This document shows positions 7,250 through 15,978 of a DNA stretch of 41,536 nucleotides, piece after piece. A program made the translations under genes and the position numbers. Under the pieces are notes generated by a model. That model made no database searches. It was given only the letters and a program-made list of their open reading frames with translations, and was not told the origin of the DNA. How positions within the stretch are numbered: the stretch's first letter is position 1; every line of letters starts with the position of its first letter. Source of the DNA: DATJHM01 sp035493895 (lineage in GTDB: Bacteria; Chloroflexota; Ktedonobacteria; Ktedonobacterales; Ktedonobacteraceae); contig DATJHM010000192.1 of the NCBI GenBank assembly GCA_035493895.1, positions 1 through 41,536 of the forward strand, in the 5' to 3' direction.

Positions 7250-8233
7250 ATGGACTATAGAGCGCTAGGCCGTACGGGCTGGCAGGCATCAGAGATGGGC
7301 TTTGGTTCGTGGGCAATCGGGGGAAGTTGGGGAAAAACCGATGACAGCGAGGCAATTGCCGCCCTGCACAAAGCAATCGAGCTCGGCGTCAATTTTATTG
7401 ATACTGCCGATGTCTACGGTGATGGACACTCTGAGCAACTGATAGCCCGCGTGCGCAAAGAGCATACAGAGCCGCTCTTTATCGCAACCAAGGCCGGACG
7501 ACGCCTGAATCCACATACAGCCGATGGGTATAATCGGGAGAACCTGACAAAATTTGTCGAGCGTAGCCTGCAAAATCTGCAAATGGAGAGACTGGACCTG
7601 GTACAATTGCACTGTCCACCCTCCGAGGTCTACGATCGGCCCGAGGTCTTCGCCGCCCTGGACGGACTGGTACAGGAAGGGAAGATCCGATATTATGGAG
7701 TCAGCGTCGAAAAAGTTGACGAGGCACTCAAAGCAATCCAATATCCTAACGTACAAAGCGTGCAGATTATTTTCAACATGTTCCGCTTAAAGCCAACCGA
7801 AGAGTTTTTCGCCGCCGCACGCGAACGGCAGGTCGGCATTATTGTGCGTGTGCCGCTCGCCAGTGGTCTGCTCACAGGAAAAATGAGCAAAGACTCGCAA
7901 TTTAGCGCAGATGACCACCGCAACTTCAATCGCCATGGTGAAGCATTCGATCAGGGCGAGACATTCTCGGGCGTGGATTATGAAAGCGGCCTGGAGGCAG
8001 TCGAAGAGTTGCGCACACTGGTTCCCGCAGGATTCACGCTGGCCCAATTCGCTTTGCGCTGGACCTTGATGTTTCCTGAAGTGACAACAGTTATCGCGGG
8101 TGCAAAGACACCACAACAGGCGGAAGAGAACTCACAGGCAGCAGCCATGCCGCCGCTCAGTGATGAAACGATGCGCCGCGTACAGGAGCTCTACGACAGA
8201 CGGATTAAAGCGCAAGTACATGGACGCTGGTAA
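7250..8233 (+). CDS. Aldo/keto reductase
   Basis: The 327-residue product has the full aldo/keto reductase signature: MDYRALGRTGWQASEMGFGSWAIGG at the start, the catalytic Asp and Tyr in NFIDTADVYGDGHSE, Lys in FIATKAGR, and His in LVQLHCPPSE. The C-terminal cofactor region includes FALRWTLMFPEVTTVIAGAKTPQQAEEN. It should be a cytosolic NADPH-dependent carbonyl reductase of the VirG/YajO-like group; substrate unknown. The ATG at 7250 follows AAGGAAGGA at 7232-7240. It is a single-gene transcription unit with a 262-base upstream spacer and a hairpin just downstream. Confidence 0.93.
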   Translation: MDYRALGRTGWQASEMGFGSWAIGGSWGKTDDSEAIAALHKAIELGVNFIDTADVYGDGHSEQLIARVRKEHTEPLFIATKAGRRLNPHTADGYNRENLTKFVERSLQNLQMERLDLVQLHCPPSEVYDRPEVFAALDGLVQEGKIRYYGVSVEKVDEALKAIQYPNVQSVQIIFNMFRLKPTEEFFAAARERQVGIIVRVPLASGLLTGKMSKDSQFSADDHRNFNRHGEAFDQGETFSGVDYESGLEAVEELRTLVPAGFTLAQFALRWTLMFPEVTTVIAGAKTPQQAEENSQAAAMPPLSDETMRRVQELYDRRIKAQVHGRW

Positions 8234-8266
8234 TAAAAGCGGCCAGGACAGATAGTAGCCCTGGTT

Positions 8267-8304
8267 GGGAAGGTCTCCGCTTTGCAAAAAGTGAAGATCT
8301 TCCC
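8267..8304 (+). terminator. 17-bp hairpin with GCAA loop after the aldo/keto reductase gene
   Basis: Arms 8267-8283 and 8288-8304 pair over 17 positions (three G.U-type wobbles) around a GCAA loop, a GNRA-type tetraloop. It lies 33 bases after the stop codon. A T-tract is absent, so intrinsic termination is uncertain; it may stabilise the mRNA end. Its arms resemble the GGAAG-GATCTTCC element at 2853-2954. Confidence 0.5.
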
Positions 8305-8723
8305 ATTGCTTTGTCAATCAGGTAAACGTTTTTCAAATATCGAGATTACTCTTGCTTCAAGAGAGCGTGGACCTGTTACTTTTACAAAAAAAAATGGTTA
8401 TAGCTAACATAGGTACTCAACATAGCAGTACGAGTACGCTACAGCTTACTGGAAGGGCTCAACACAAGAGCCACTCTAGCCCCTAGCAGTAGTGCCCAAA
8501 GATGCGCACAGCCTGAACCAGCATTCAGGTAGGGCCGCCATCCGATTACTCCATGCTGTTTAAACTTCCTGATGAGCATACCTCAGTATGACCTGCATGA
8601 TTAGCCGCAACGAGTATTGAGGTGCAAATAGCCAGATCGATATACAACAATCCCTATTTCCAATGATGCAAACAGGCCCTATTTGTATTTGTGTTGGCAA
8701 AATGCCACTAGTAAGGATATATC
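8305..8723. other. Intergenic region upstream of the debranching-type gene
   Basis: No gene, RNA or clear promoter is recognised. It contains a short perfect hairpin, CCTGAA/TTCAGG near 8512-8529, and a CTGATGA followed by CATAC/GTATG at 8569-8590; the latter was examined as a hammerhead core and rejected. Confidence 0.35.
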
Positions 8724-10910
8724 ATGAAAGATTATGCACCAGAAATATTCCTTCTTAATAGCATCAATGATGAACAAGAACAGCCTATCCCCATCCGATT
8801 GGACACCTTGGATGATCCAGAGCAGACGAGCGCACCTCAGGGGCAACAGATTACATTAAAGTGTGGAGATGCGTTCCTGATAGCCGATGCGCACGGAAAT
8901 TTTCCGACGTCAAAGGCGGAAATGGGGCTCTTCTGGCATGGCACGCGTTTTCTACGCACAAACAACCTCTTTCTGGAAGGTCTGCCCCTGTCCGTACTCT
9001 CCTCGCATATGGTTGATAGAGGCAATGCCTGCCAGATAGATATGACCAATAAAGCGATGAGGGTTCAGGATATTGGCACCATCGAGCAAGGAGAAATCCA
9101 TGTGCAGCGCAATCTGGAATTGCAATATGAGCAGCTTGTGCAAACGTTGACCATTACGAGCTTCCATGCGCAACCGCTCTCTCTCACCATGGGCTTCAAA
9201 CTTGGTACCGACTTCTCTGATCTGTTTGAAGTGCGCGGCGAGGTGCGCAAGCGACGAGGGAATCAATACCTTGCGACCAACTCTAACGAGCAGGTCACCA
9301 TGATTTACCAGGGACTGGACCAGGTAGAACGCAAAACCGAGCTGCAATTCAGCCCGCGAGCCCATCATATTCAGGACGATCGCATCTACTGGAACGTGCA
9401 GCTACAACGCAACCAGCCACTGGAGATACAGATCGTCATCAAAATGAGCGAATCAAACGAAATCGGGACCCTGGTCGCACCCAAGCGTCATCCCTGGCAC
9501 GATCTACCTCAGCCAAGCATAACAAGCGAAAATGCGCTTTTTGATCGATTACTGAAACGTGGGCAATTGGACCTGATGATGCTGAGTACAATGACACCAC
9601 AGGGATATTACCCTTATGCAGGCATCCCATGGTTCTGTTGTCCTTTCGGGCGTGACGGTCTGATTACCTGCCTTGAGTTTCTCCCGTGGTATCCCGAGAT
9701 CGTACGTGGTGCGCTCTCCTTCCTGGCATTCTATCAGGGGAAAAAGCACGATGCCTTTACCGATGAACAACCGGGCAAGATGCTGCACGAGTTTCGCACT
9801 GGAGAGATGGCAAATCTACGCGAAATCCCCTTTATTCCCTACTATGGTAGCGTCGATGTCACACCGCTCTTTTTGATCACCCTTGAAGCCTATATACGCT
9901 GGACCAACGATCAGGAATTTCTGCAACAGATGTGGCCCCATGCAGAGGCGGCTGCTTCCTGGATGATCAATTATGGGGACCGAGACGGCGACAGCTTTCT
10001 CGAATATCATAAAGGGGCCGAGACCGGAATCACCAACCAGGGGTGGAAAGACGCTCACGACTCCGTCTCCCACAAAGACGGTCGTCTGGCCCGCTCGCCT
10101 ATTGCGCTCTGTGAAGTGCAGGGCTACGCCTATGCAGCCTATCGGGGAATCGCCTATCTGGCGGAGAAGCTGGGCAAAGAGCACGAAGCCACGACCTGGA
10201 ACAAACAGGCAGAGACCATCCAAAAAAATTTCCTGGAGCGCTTCTGGTGGCCGGAAGAGCAAGTCTTCGCCATGGCGCTTGACGAGAACAAACAGCCGTG
10301 CCATATCGTCACCTCGAACACAGGTCAGTGTTTATGGACAGGGATAGTCCCCGAAGAGTACGCGCAAAAAATTGTCAGCAGACTTACACAAGAAGATATG
10401 GCTGGAGGTTGGGGAATCCGTACCCTCTCAGCGCAGACAGCGCGTTATAACCCCATGAGCTACCATAATGGCTCGATCTGGCCACATGATAACGCCCTTG
10501 TGGGTTGGGGCTTTGCGCGTCATGGGCGCAAGGAAGAGACCGCTGACCTTTTGCAAAAAATGTTTGCAGCCAGCCAGCATTATGACGATGCGCGCCTGCC
10601 AGAATTGTACTGTGGTTTTACCAGAGATGAAAACTACGGACCGACGCGTTATCCAGTGGCCTGTGCGCCACAGGGCTGGTCCGCAGGAGCCCCTTTCCTG
10701 CTCCTGAACGGACTGCTCGGGCTTACGCCACTGGCGGAAGAAAATTGCCTGATACTGGATCGACCGACCCTGCCAGCATGGCTTGGCACATTGGAAATTG
10801 CAAACATGCAAATCAATGGCAAACGGATTCATCTGCGCCTGACACGAGCAGGAGAACACACAGAAGTGAGCGTCGAGCCTGATAGCGAAGTAGAGATTCG
10901 TATCATCTAA
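8724..10910 (+). CDS. Glycogen-debranching-type amylo-alpha-1,6-glucosidase
   Basis: The 728-residue product has the two-part layout of bacterial debranching-like glycosidases. An N-terminal beta-rich domain at about 35-230 contains CGDAFLIADAHGNF...GLFWHGTRFLRTNNLFLEG. The (alpha/alpha)6 barrel from about 275 to 690 contains GIPWFCCPFGRDGLIT, EYHKGAETGITNQGWKDAHDSV, AGGWGIRTLS and SYHNGSIWPHDN. Acidic residues in the GRDG, NQGWKD and SIWPHDN segments line the active site in relatives. It probably hydrolyses alpha-1,6-linked or related glucans in the cytosol; no signal peptide is present. The ATG at 8724 follows AAGGA at about 8712. The convergent neighbour is a GT20 trehalose-type synthase, so glucan and trehalose turnover may be linked, though the genes are on opposite strands. 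Confidence 0.88.
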   Translation: MKDYAPEIFLLNSINDEQEQPIPIRLDTLDDPEQTSAPQGQQITLKCGDAFLIADAHGNFPTSKAEMGLFWHGTRFLRTNNLFLEGLPLSVLSSHMVDRGNACQIDMTNKAMRVQDIGTIEQGEIHVQRNLELQYEQLVQTLTITSFHAQPLSLTMGFKLGTDFSDLFEVRGEVRKRRGNQYLATNSNEQVTMIYQGLDQVERKTELQFSPRAHHIQDDRIYWNVQLQRNQPLEIQIVIKMSESNEIGTLVAPKRHPWHDLPQPSITSENALFDRLLKRGQLDLMMLSTMTPQGYYPYAGIPWFCCPFGRDGLITCLEFLPWYPEIVRGALSFLAFYQGKKHDAFTDEQPGKMLHEFRTGEMANLREIPFIPYYGSVDVTPLFLITLEAYIRWTNDQEFLQQMWPHAEAAASWMINYGDRDGDSFLEYHKGAETGITNQGWKDAHDSVSHKDGRLARSPIALCEVQGYAYAAYRGIAYLAEKLGKEHEATTWNKQAETIQKNFLERFWWPEEQVFAMALDENKQPCHIVTSNTGQCLWTGIVPEEYAQKIVSRLTQEDMAGGWGIRTLSAQTARYNPMSYHNGSIWPHDNALVGWGFARHGRKEETADLLQKMFAASQHYDDARLPELYCGFTRDENYGPTRYPVACAPQGWSAGAPFLLLNGLLGLTPLAEENCLILDRPTLPAWLGTLEIANMQINGKRIHLRLTRAGEHTEVSVEPDSEVEIRII

Positions 10911-10920
10911 AGAAACGTCT

Positions 10921-10980
10921 TGTAGGGGTGGGCAGAGATGCCTGAAGCATCTCTTTCCATCCTCACGATGGAGCCCTACA
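10921..10980. repeat. 60-bp palindromic element between convergent genes
   Basis: The element begins TGTAGGG and ends CCCTACA, and encloses a hairpin GAGATGC/GCATCTC (near 10934-10953) and a second small stem CCATC/GATGG. It is likely a bidirectional transcript end. Its opening TGTAGGGGTGGG matches the start of the dispersed elements at 38107 and 41427. Confidence 0.6.
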
Positions 10981-10997
10981 ACACAAGAGCATGCGTA

Positions 10998-12572
10998 TCA
11001 ACTGACATGAGCTACAACGCCGCCACTAGCAGATGAGGCCTGAGAAGAAGAGACAGGCAGAGCAGCAGAACGGTCCAGGAGTTCATTAAGATCATGGATC
11101 TGACGGGTGAGCCAGGTATTCAAATCGCTACGTTCAACAGCCTGACGGGCCAGAGTTGCTTTCGTACGACGTTCATCAGGCGGGAGAGTTAAGGCCTTAT
11201 AGAGAGCCTGCGAGGTCTCATAGACATCGGTAGGAGAGGTAGGGATCGAGCCTTTCGCCAATTGATGGAAAGCCCCGGCAGTACGAGAGAGAACCAGAAC
11301 GCCATTGCGTTGGTTCACAGCAGGCCCCTCTTTTGCCACCAGATTCATACCATCGATAATAGGATTTACCAATAAGGCATCATAAAATTGCATAGCGGCC
11401 AGAGCGCGTGTGCGGTCATTATCGCAGAAAGCATGGATCGGCGTCCACTCGTCACTTCCATATTTATTATTAATATCTTCAATGGAAGCCAGCACTTCAG
11501 AGGTGGTACGGCGATAAATAGGAAGGGACTGGCGTGAAGGGACCAGGAAAGCCAGGAAAGTGACCTTGCCATGGAGTTCGGGATGCTCCTCCAGCATCTC
11601 ATCAAACGCCTGGAAGCCGCGTAGAATATTTTTCGTAGGCTCCAGACGGTCTACACGCATAATAGTCTTTTCCGCCAATAAGGGTTTAATTTTCTCGGCA
11701 GCGCGCTTGCCTGCGACACTGGCAACCACGCGGCGTTCTTCCGTAACCGAGATCGAGATAGGATAGGAGCGAGCCTGAGTGCGATGACCTTGCCACCAGA
11801 CAGCGCCCTCCTCAAAATCGACCACCGCGCCATCAAGAATAGTGCGAGCCCCCTCTAAGAAATTGCGAGCATCGCGTTCAGTCTGGAAGCCAACGATATC
11901 GTTACCAACGAGGCCGCTATAGATCTCCTGAGCGATATTGCTAGGCAAGAAATGCCAGCAGCGAACATCGGGCCAGGGGATATGAATAAACTGTTGAATA
12001 ATAGTAGTTGGATGCACCTTCCGGATCATGGAAGAGGTCAGATACAGATGATAGTCCTGCAACATCACAACCGAGGGAGTATCATCGCGTGCGATCTCCT
12101 CAGCAATAGCATCAGCGATAGCCTGATTTGCCACGCGATAGCCAGTATTCCAGGCATCTTGTAGTTGGCGAACAGACTCTTGAGCTGGATCATACATATA
12201 ATGTTGTAGGAACCAGAGGAGTTCGTTACTAATTTTCTCGTAATGTTTCCGGTATGCAGCTTTAGGAATAGCAACATAGTGTAGTTGCATATTCTGGCCT
12301 CGCAACGGGGATTTCAGCAATCCGCCTTGTTGCTGTGCTTCTTTTACAGCACGCCGGTCTCCCTCAGTCATCGTCATTGCAACCCAGGTGACATCCATAC
12401 GATTGCCAGCATCGATAAGAGCGGTTACCATCCCACCAGCACCACGACGAGGCTTAAGAGAGTTATCCTGACTAAGTTGATACTCGACGGGGCCACGATT
12501 AGAAGCAATAATGAGGCGACGTGCATGCATCAACTGCGGAGGATGAACATCATTCGTCATCCGCGAAGGCAT
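10998..12572 (-). CDS. otsA: GT20 trehalose-6-phosphate synthase-like glycosyltransferase
   Basis: The 524-residue product is a GT-B enzyme of family GT20. Residues matching E. coli OtsA active-site positions are present: SNRGPVEY (Arg26), the GG pair near 46-47, Asp173 in QDYHLYL, His197 in FIHIPWP, Arg and Lys in VDRLEPTKN, and DGMNLVAKE (Asp, Asn and Glu for UDP/glucose binding). The segment HDYH of OtsA is QDYH here. It should transfer glucose from a nucleotide sugar to a sugar phosphate, giving trehalose-6-phosphate; glucosylglycerol-phosphate or a related product cannot be excluded. No otsB phosphatase is fused or adjacent. The ATG at 12572 follows AAGGA; the open frame reaches 12629 without a ribosome site. 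The C-terminal 20 residues are Ser/Ala-rich and probably disordered. Confidence 0.85.
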   Translation of the reverse strand: MPSRMTNDVHPPQLMHARRLIIASNRGPVEYQLSQDNSLKPRRGAGGMVTALIDAGNRMDVTWVAMTMTEGDRRAVKEAQQQGGLLKSPLRGQNMQLHYVAIPKAAYRKHYEKISNELLWFLQHYMYDPAQESVRQLQDAWNTGYRVANQAIADAIAEEIARDDTPSVVMLQDYHLYLTSSMIRKVHPTTIIQQFIHIPWPDVRCWHFLPSNIAQEIYSGLVGNDIVGFQTERDARNFLEGARTILDGAVVDFEEGAVWWQGHRTQARSYPISISVTEERRVVASVAGKRAAEKIKPLLAEKTIMRVDRLEPTKNILRGFQAFDEMLEEHPELHGKVTFLAFLVPSRQSLPIYRRTTSEVLASIEDINNKYGSDEWTPIHAFCDNDRTRALAAMQFYDALLVNPIIDGMNLVAKEGPAVNQRNGVLVLSRTAGAFHQLAKGSIPTSPTDVYETSQALYKALTLPPDERRTKATLARQAVERSDLNTWLTRQIHDLNELLDRSAALPVSSSQASSASGGVVAHVS

Positions 12573-13244
12573 GGGTTTGTCCTTTCTAAGCAGGTGCTTA
12601 CTGTTTTGCCCTTGGGACCGTGAAATCAAAGGACCTCTGGGTACGGCAGCGGACCTGAAAAGAAGTCACTGGCACGGTCTGATATAGAAATCTACCTATT
12701 CATGTACAACGGCGACATGCAAGGCACCATAAGTAATGTTACCACACAATGAAGCAGAATTTCTAGCACTCCGTGATTTGCGTACTATTGTCGTCCATAC
12801 CCCACGTTTTTTTCCCAGCAGCCCAACAACACGAACAGACAACACAAAAGGATTCTTCATCCTCTGACACGTACAGATAACGTCTAACGGTTTCAAAACC
12901 CGAATGTACCACTCCAGAAAGACATACGAAGAAACAGGAAAATAGTACCGTTTTTATTATGATAGCGGGAGCAGAACCGTTCTTGATGTAGCGGGGGGTT
13001 CTACGGAGGGGTCTGAGAGATGCACCAGAACAAAGTTTGATACACGTTTTATCGACGTAACCCATAACTACCTTTTACTTGCGAATCACGTGAAGGGCAT
13101 GTTAGAATTGCCCGCAAGATGCTGAGAATAGTAAGTAGCGATCGGGTAGTATGATAAAGGGGATGATTAATTATCGTCTCGCTTTTCATGTCTACAGAAA
13201 CTAAAACGCTGTCGATCCAGAGGCAGGATTGAGAGGAGCGCACA
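12573..13244. other. 672-bp divergent spacer
   Basis: No gene is supported. A G-rich, partly self-complementary stretch (GTAGCGGGGGGTTCTACGG at 12988-13006) resembles the dispersed G-rich elements elsewhere, and AGAACC (12973) can pair with GGTTCT (12997). A 100-codon minus-strand frame at 12763-13065 runs through this repeat-like DNA and lacks family resemblance. Promoters for the otsA-like gene and for 13245 should lie here. Confidence 0.4.
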
Positions 13245-14381
13245 TTGGAAGAGAGAACAGGCAAGAAGTGGCTGTGGAGGATTCTCGATTTTATAAATCC
13301 CCTACGGGACCCAAGCCTGACAGTCGCAGCGGTACTGACTTTCATTGAAGAGGTCGGGCAGCATAACGCCTGGTACTGGATCATAGTTATCGCGCTCGTC
13401 AACTGGATAGCAGTCCGTGGTGTCGTCTGGCTGGTAGTCAATTTTGCATTTGCATCTACATTTATCGCGCGCCGTTTATGGTGGGCGCTACAGCATCCGC
13501 GCCTGGCCTGGCGCATCCTGGACGCCGTGGGACATGAAGAGATCGTCATTGGAGGAGGTCTACCAGCGTTCCCCGAGGGTATTATGCTTGCCGATGGCAC
13601 GATCATGAACCCCATGCTAGGCGCAAGTGGCATGCATGTGATCGGAGAGTTGCCGGCAGGAACCGAAGTGCCTATTCTGGGATTGCCGTCTGGTCAGAGG
13701 TCAGGGGATCTCGCCAGTTTTAGCCCGGCCGGCTTCTTCCCGGGCGTGAATAACGAAAGCATGAATAACTTTGCGGACCAATCTACCATGCAATTTAACA
13801 ATAGTAGTTTTGTCAGCCCGCAGAGTACCGATGGCCTACCGCAGTCCTTTCCACAGCGTCCCTCAGAAGAGGAAGAGCGCCTGCGTCAGCAGATGGCAGC
13901 CTACATTCGTCTGATGGATGATTGGGTACAGTTCACAGAAGAGAAATGGCGTACCGTGAGCGATAGTCAGCTTGGTTGGAAGCCCCTGAGAGGGCGTTGG
14001 GGGAGTTGGGACGATATTTTCCAGGACGCCTACGCCGCCAAGACCTCCGATCCCATGGCGCAAGCAGCGCAGGTTGCCGGTGAAGCGACTTCGCGCCGTT
14101 ACGATAGCTCGAAAGATAAAGGCTCTGCGGCATCAGCGGTGGCCTGCTTTATGCGTGATATGATGACGCTACGGAGAGGCATGGAGATGTTGCAGCAGGC
14201 GGCCGAGCAGAATCCGGAGAGCTTCAGTGCGCCTCCTGCGATGTCGAATGTGGGACGCAACACCAGCAAAGCCAACAGTGGACTACTTCGCAACGGAAAT
14301 GGCGCAGGCAGTGGTCTGCCGCGTAACGGCCTGATTCGCCGCCCGACGCAGATCTTCGTCGACGCCGACACCAACAAATAA
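13245..14381 (+). CDS. Membrane protein of unknown function
   Basis: I do not recognise a family for this 378-residue protein. A basic N-terminus (MEERTGKKWLWRILDF) leads to a hydrophobic region at about 42-75, long enough for one or two spans (YWIIVIALVNWIAVRGVVWLVVNFAFA). A Gly/Pro/Met-rich region follows to about 150, then a polar Asn/Gln/Ser linker. A helical segment at about 206-285 is rich in charged and aromatic residues (YIRLMDDWVQFTEEKWRTV, GRWGSWDDIFQDAY). The tail is Asn/Gly/Arg-rich. The start is TTG at 13245, supported by GAGGAG at 13233-13238. It lies 176 bases upstream of enolase in the same direction and could be co-transcribed, but nothing indicates a shared role. Confidence 0.7.
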   Translation: MEERTGKKWLWRILDFINPLRDPSLTVAAVLTFIEEVGQHNAWYWIIVIALVNWIAVRGVVWLVVNFAFASTFIARRLWWALQHPRLAWRILDAVGHEEIVIGGGLPAFPEGIMLADGTIMNPMLGASGMHVIGELPAGTEVPILGLPSGQRSGDLASFSPAGFFPGVNNESMNNFADQSTMQFNNSSFVSPQSTDGLPQSFPQRPSEEEERLRQQMAAYIRLMDDWVQFTEEKWRTVSDSQLGWKPLRGRWGSWDDIFQDAYAAKTSDPMAQAAQVAGEATSRRYDSSKDKGSAASAVACFMRDMMTLRRGMEMLQQAAEQNPESFSAPPAMSNVGRNTSKANSGLLRNGNGAGSGLPRNGLIRRPTQIFVDADTNK

Positions 14382-14557
14382 GTAAATACGACAATTTCGC
14401 AGAGAAACTATTGGACCAACTGCACATATCTAACAACTTGCCAATGCCTCCCCTGCGATGTACAATAGCCGCGCAAGGATGATTGAGAATAGTACATCCA
14501 GTCGCATGGATGCTTATGTACCCCGGCGCAAACTTATTTGTAGGCGGAGGATATTTC

Positions 14558-15883
14558 ATGTCAAATAACATACAAGATCTGACGACCATTGAAGAGGTCA
14601 CAGCCCACGAGATTCTTGATTCTCGTGGCAATCCTACCGTGCAGGTGGAAGTACTGCTGATGGGCGGGGCGCGAGGCACAGCCGGAGTTCCGTCGGGTGC
14701 TTCTACTGGCGCGCACGAGGCGGTAGAGCTCCGCGACGGAGACAAGAGCCGCTACGGAGGGAAAGGCGTTCTGACCGCCGTAGCCAACGTCCAGGATACC
14801 ATTAGCAATGCGCTGGTTGGGCTGGATGCCACAGATCAGACAATGCTGGACGAAGTCATGATCGCCCTCGACGGCACATCCAATAAAGGCAAGCTTGGTG
14901 CGAACGCCATACTAGGCGTCTCGCTGGCAATTGCCAGAGCAGCAGCGAACGCGTACAGCCTGCCGCTCTACCGCTACCTGGGTGGAGTTTCTGCGCGCAC
15001 ACTGCCCGTTCCGATGATGAACATTCTCAACGGCGGCAAACATGCCGACAACTCGACCGATATGCAGGAATATATGATCTTGCCAGTCGGAGCCTCATCG
15101 TTCCGCGAAGCGCTGCGTATGGGATCAGAGGTCTATCAGGGCCTGAAAAAAGTGCTGCATGGGCGAAAGTTCAACACGAACGTGGGAGACGAAGGTGGTT
15201 TCGCGCCCTCCCTCAGTTCCAATCGTGAAGCGCTGGAATTGATCGTAGACGCCATCCAGGCCGCGGGCTACAAACCCGGCGTTGATATCTTCCTGGGTAT
15301 GGACCCTGCCTCGACAGAGTTCTACAACAACGGAAAGTATGAGCTGGCTCGTGAGGGGCGTACACTGACATCCAGCGAAATGGTCGACCTCTACGAAAAG
15401 TGGTTGGGTGAATATCCACTGATCAGCATCGAGGACGGCCTGGCGGAAGACGATTGGGAAGGCTGGGCATTGCTCCGGCAGCGTCTGGGCAATCGTCTAC
15501 AGCTCGTTGGCGATGACCTGTTTGTCACCAACACCGAGCGCCTCAAGCGCGGCATTGCAGAGCACTCGGCCAACTCCATACTGATCAAATTGAATCAGAT
15601 CGGCACACTGACCGAGACCCTGGACGCCATCGCCATGGCAAAGCAAGCAGCGTATACCGCCGTCGTCTCGCACCGCTCCGGTGAGACCGAGGATACAACC
15701 ATCGCCGATCTGGTCGTAGCGACCAATGCCGGGCAGATCAAAACGGGCGCACCAGCCCGCAGTGAGCGCGTCGCAAAGTATAATCGCCTGCTGGTGATCG
15801 AGGACGAGTTGGGAAGCGAAACCGCGCGCTATGCAGGCTTCAGCGCCTTCTACAACGTACCATCCCTGTACGCCAAGGCATAA
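14558..15883 (+). CDS. eno: Enolase
   Basis: The 441-residue protein is a full-length phosphopyruvate hydratase, converting 2-phosphoglycerate to phosphoenolpyruvate in glycolysis. It starts with the canonical HEILDSRGNPTVQVEV. Catalytic and metal ligands are recognisable: MQEYMILPVGA, GDEGGFAPS, FLGMDPAS (Asp), SIEDGLAEDDW (Glu), VGDDLFVTN (Asp), ILIKLNQIGT (catalytic Lys), VVSHRSGETED and GQIKTGAPARSER. The ATG at 14558 follows GGAGG at 14546-14550. An upstream in-frame ATG at 14483 adds 25 residues not found in enolases and is rejected. An alpha/beta-hydrolase gene follows after 95 bases. Confidence 0.98.
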   Translation: MSNNIQDLTTIEEVTAHEILDSRGNPTVQVEVLLMGGARGTAGVPSGASTGAHEAVELRDGDKSRYGGKGVLTAVANVQDTISNALVGLDATDQTMLDEVMIALDGTSNKGKLGANAILGVSLAIARAAANAYSLPLYRYLGGVSARTLPVPMMNILNGGKHADNSTDMQEYMILPVGASSFREALRMGSEVYQGLKKVLHGRKFNTNVGDEGGFAPSLSSNREALELIVDAIQAAGYKPGVDIFLGMDPASTEFYNNGKYELAREGRTLTSSEMVDLYEKWLGEYPLISIEDGLAEDDWEGWALLRQRLGNRLQLVGDDLFVTNTERLKRGIAEHSANSILIKLNQIGTLTETLDAIAMAKQAAYTAVVSHRSGETEDTTIADLVVATNAGQIKTGAPARSERVAKYNRLLVIEDELGSETARYAGFSAFYNVPSLYAKA

Positions 15884-15978
15884 AACGCGCTATAGTATTG
15901 CTGTGAGGGTTGCATTACCTCTTCTCGTATGCAGTCAGCAGCCTTCACAGGAATCATTTGTCAGCAAAGAGAGGATTT

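Noticed and set aside
8569..8590. Hammerhead-ribozyme-like CTGATGA followed by a CATAC/GTATG hairpin
   Set aside because: The required GAAA after stem II is absent (ACCTG instead) and no flanking stems I and III are evident.
12763..13065. A 100-codon minus-strand open frame in the 672-bp spacer
   Set aside because: It runs through repeat-like G-rich DNA, lacks a convincing ribosome site and shows no family resemblance.
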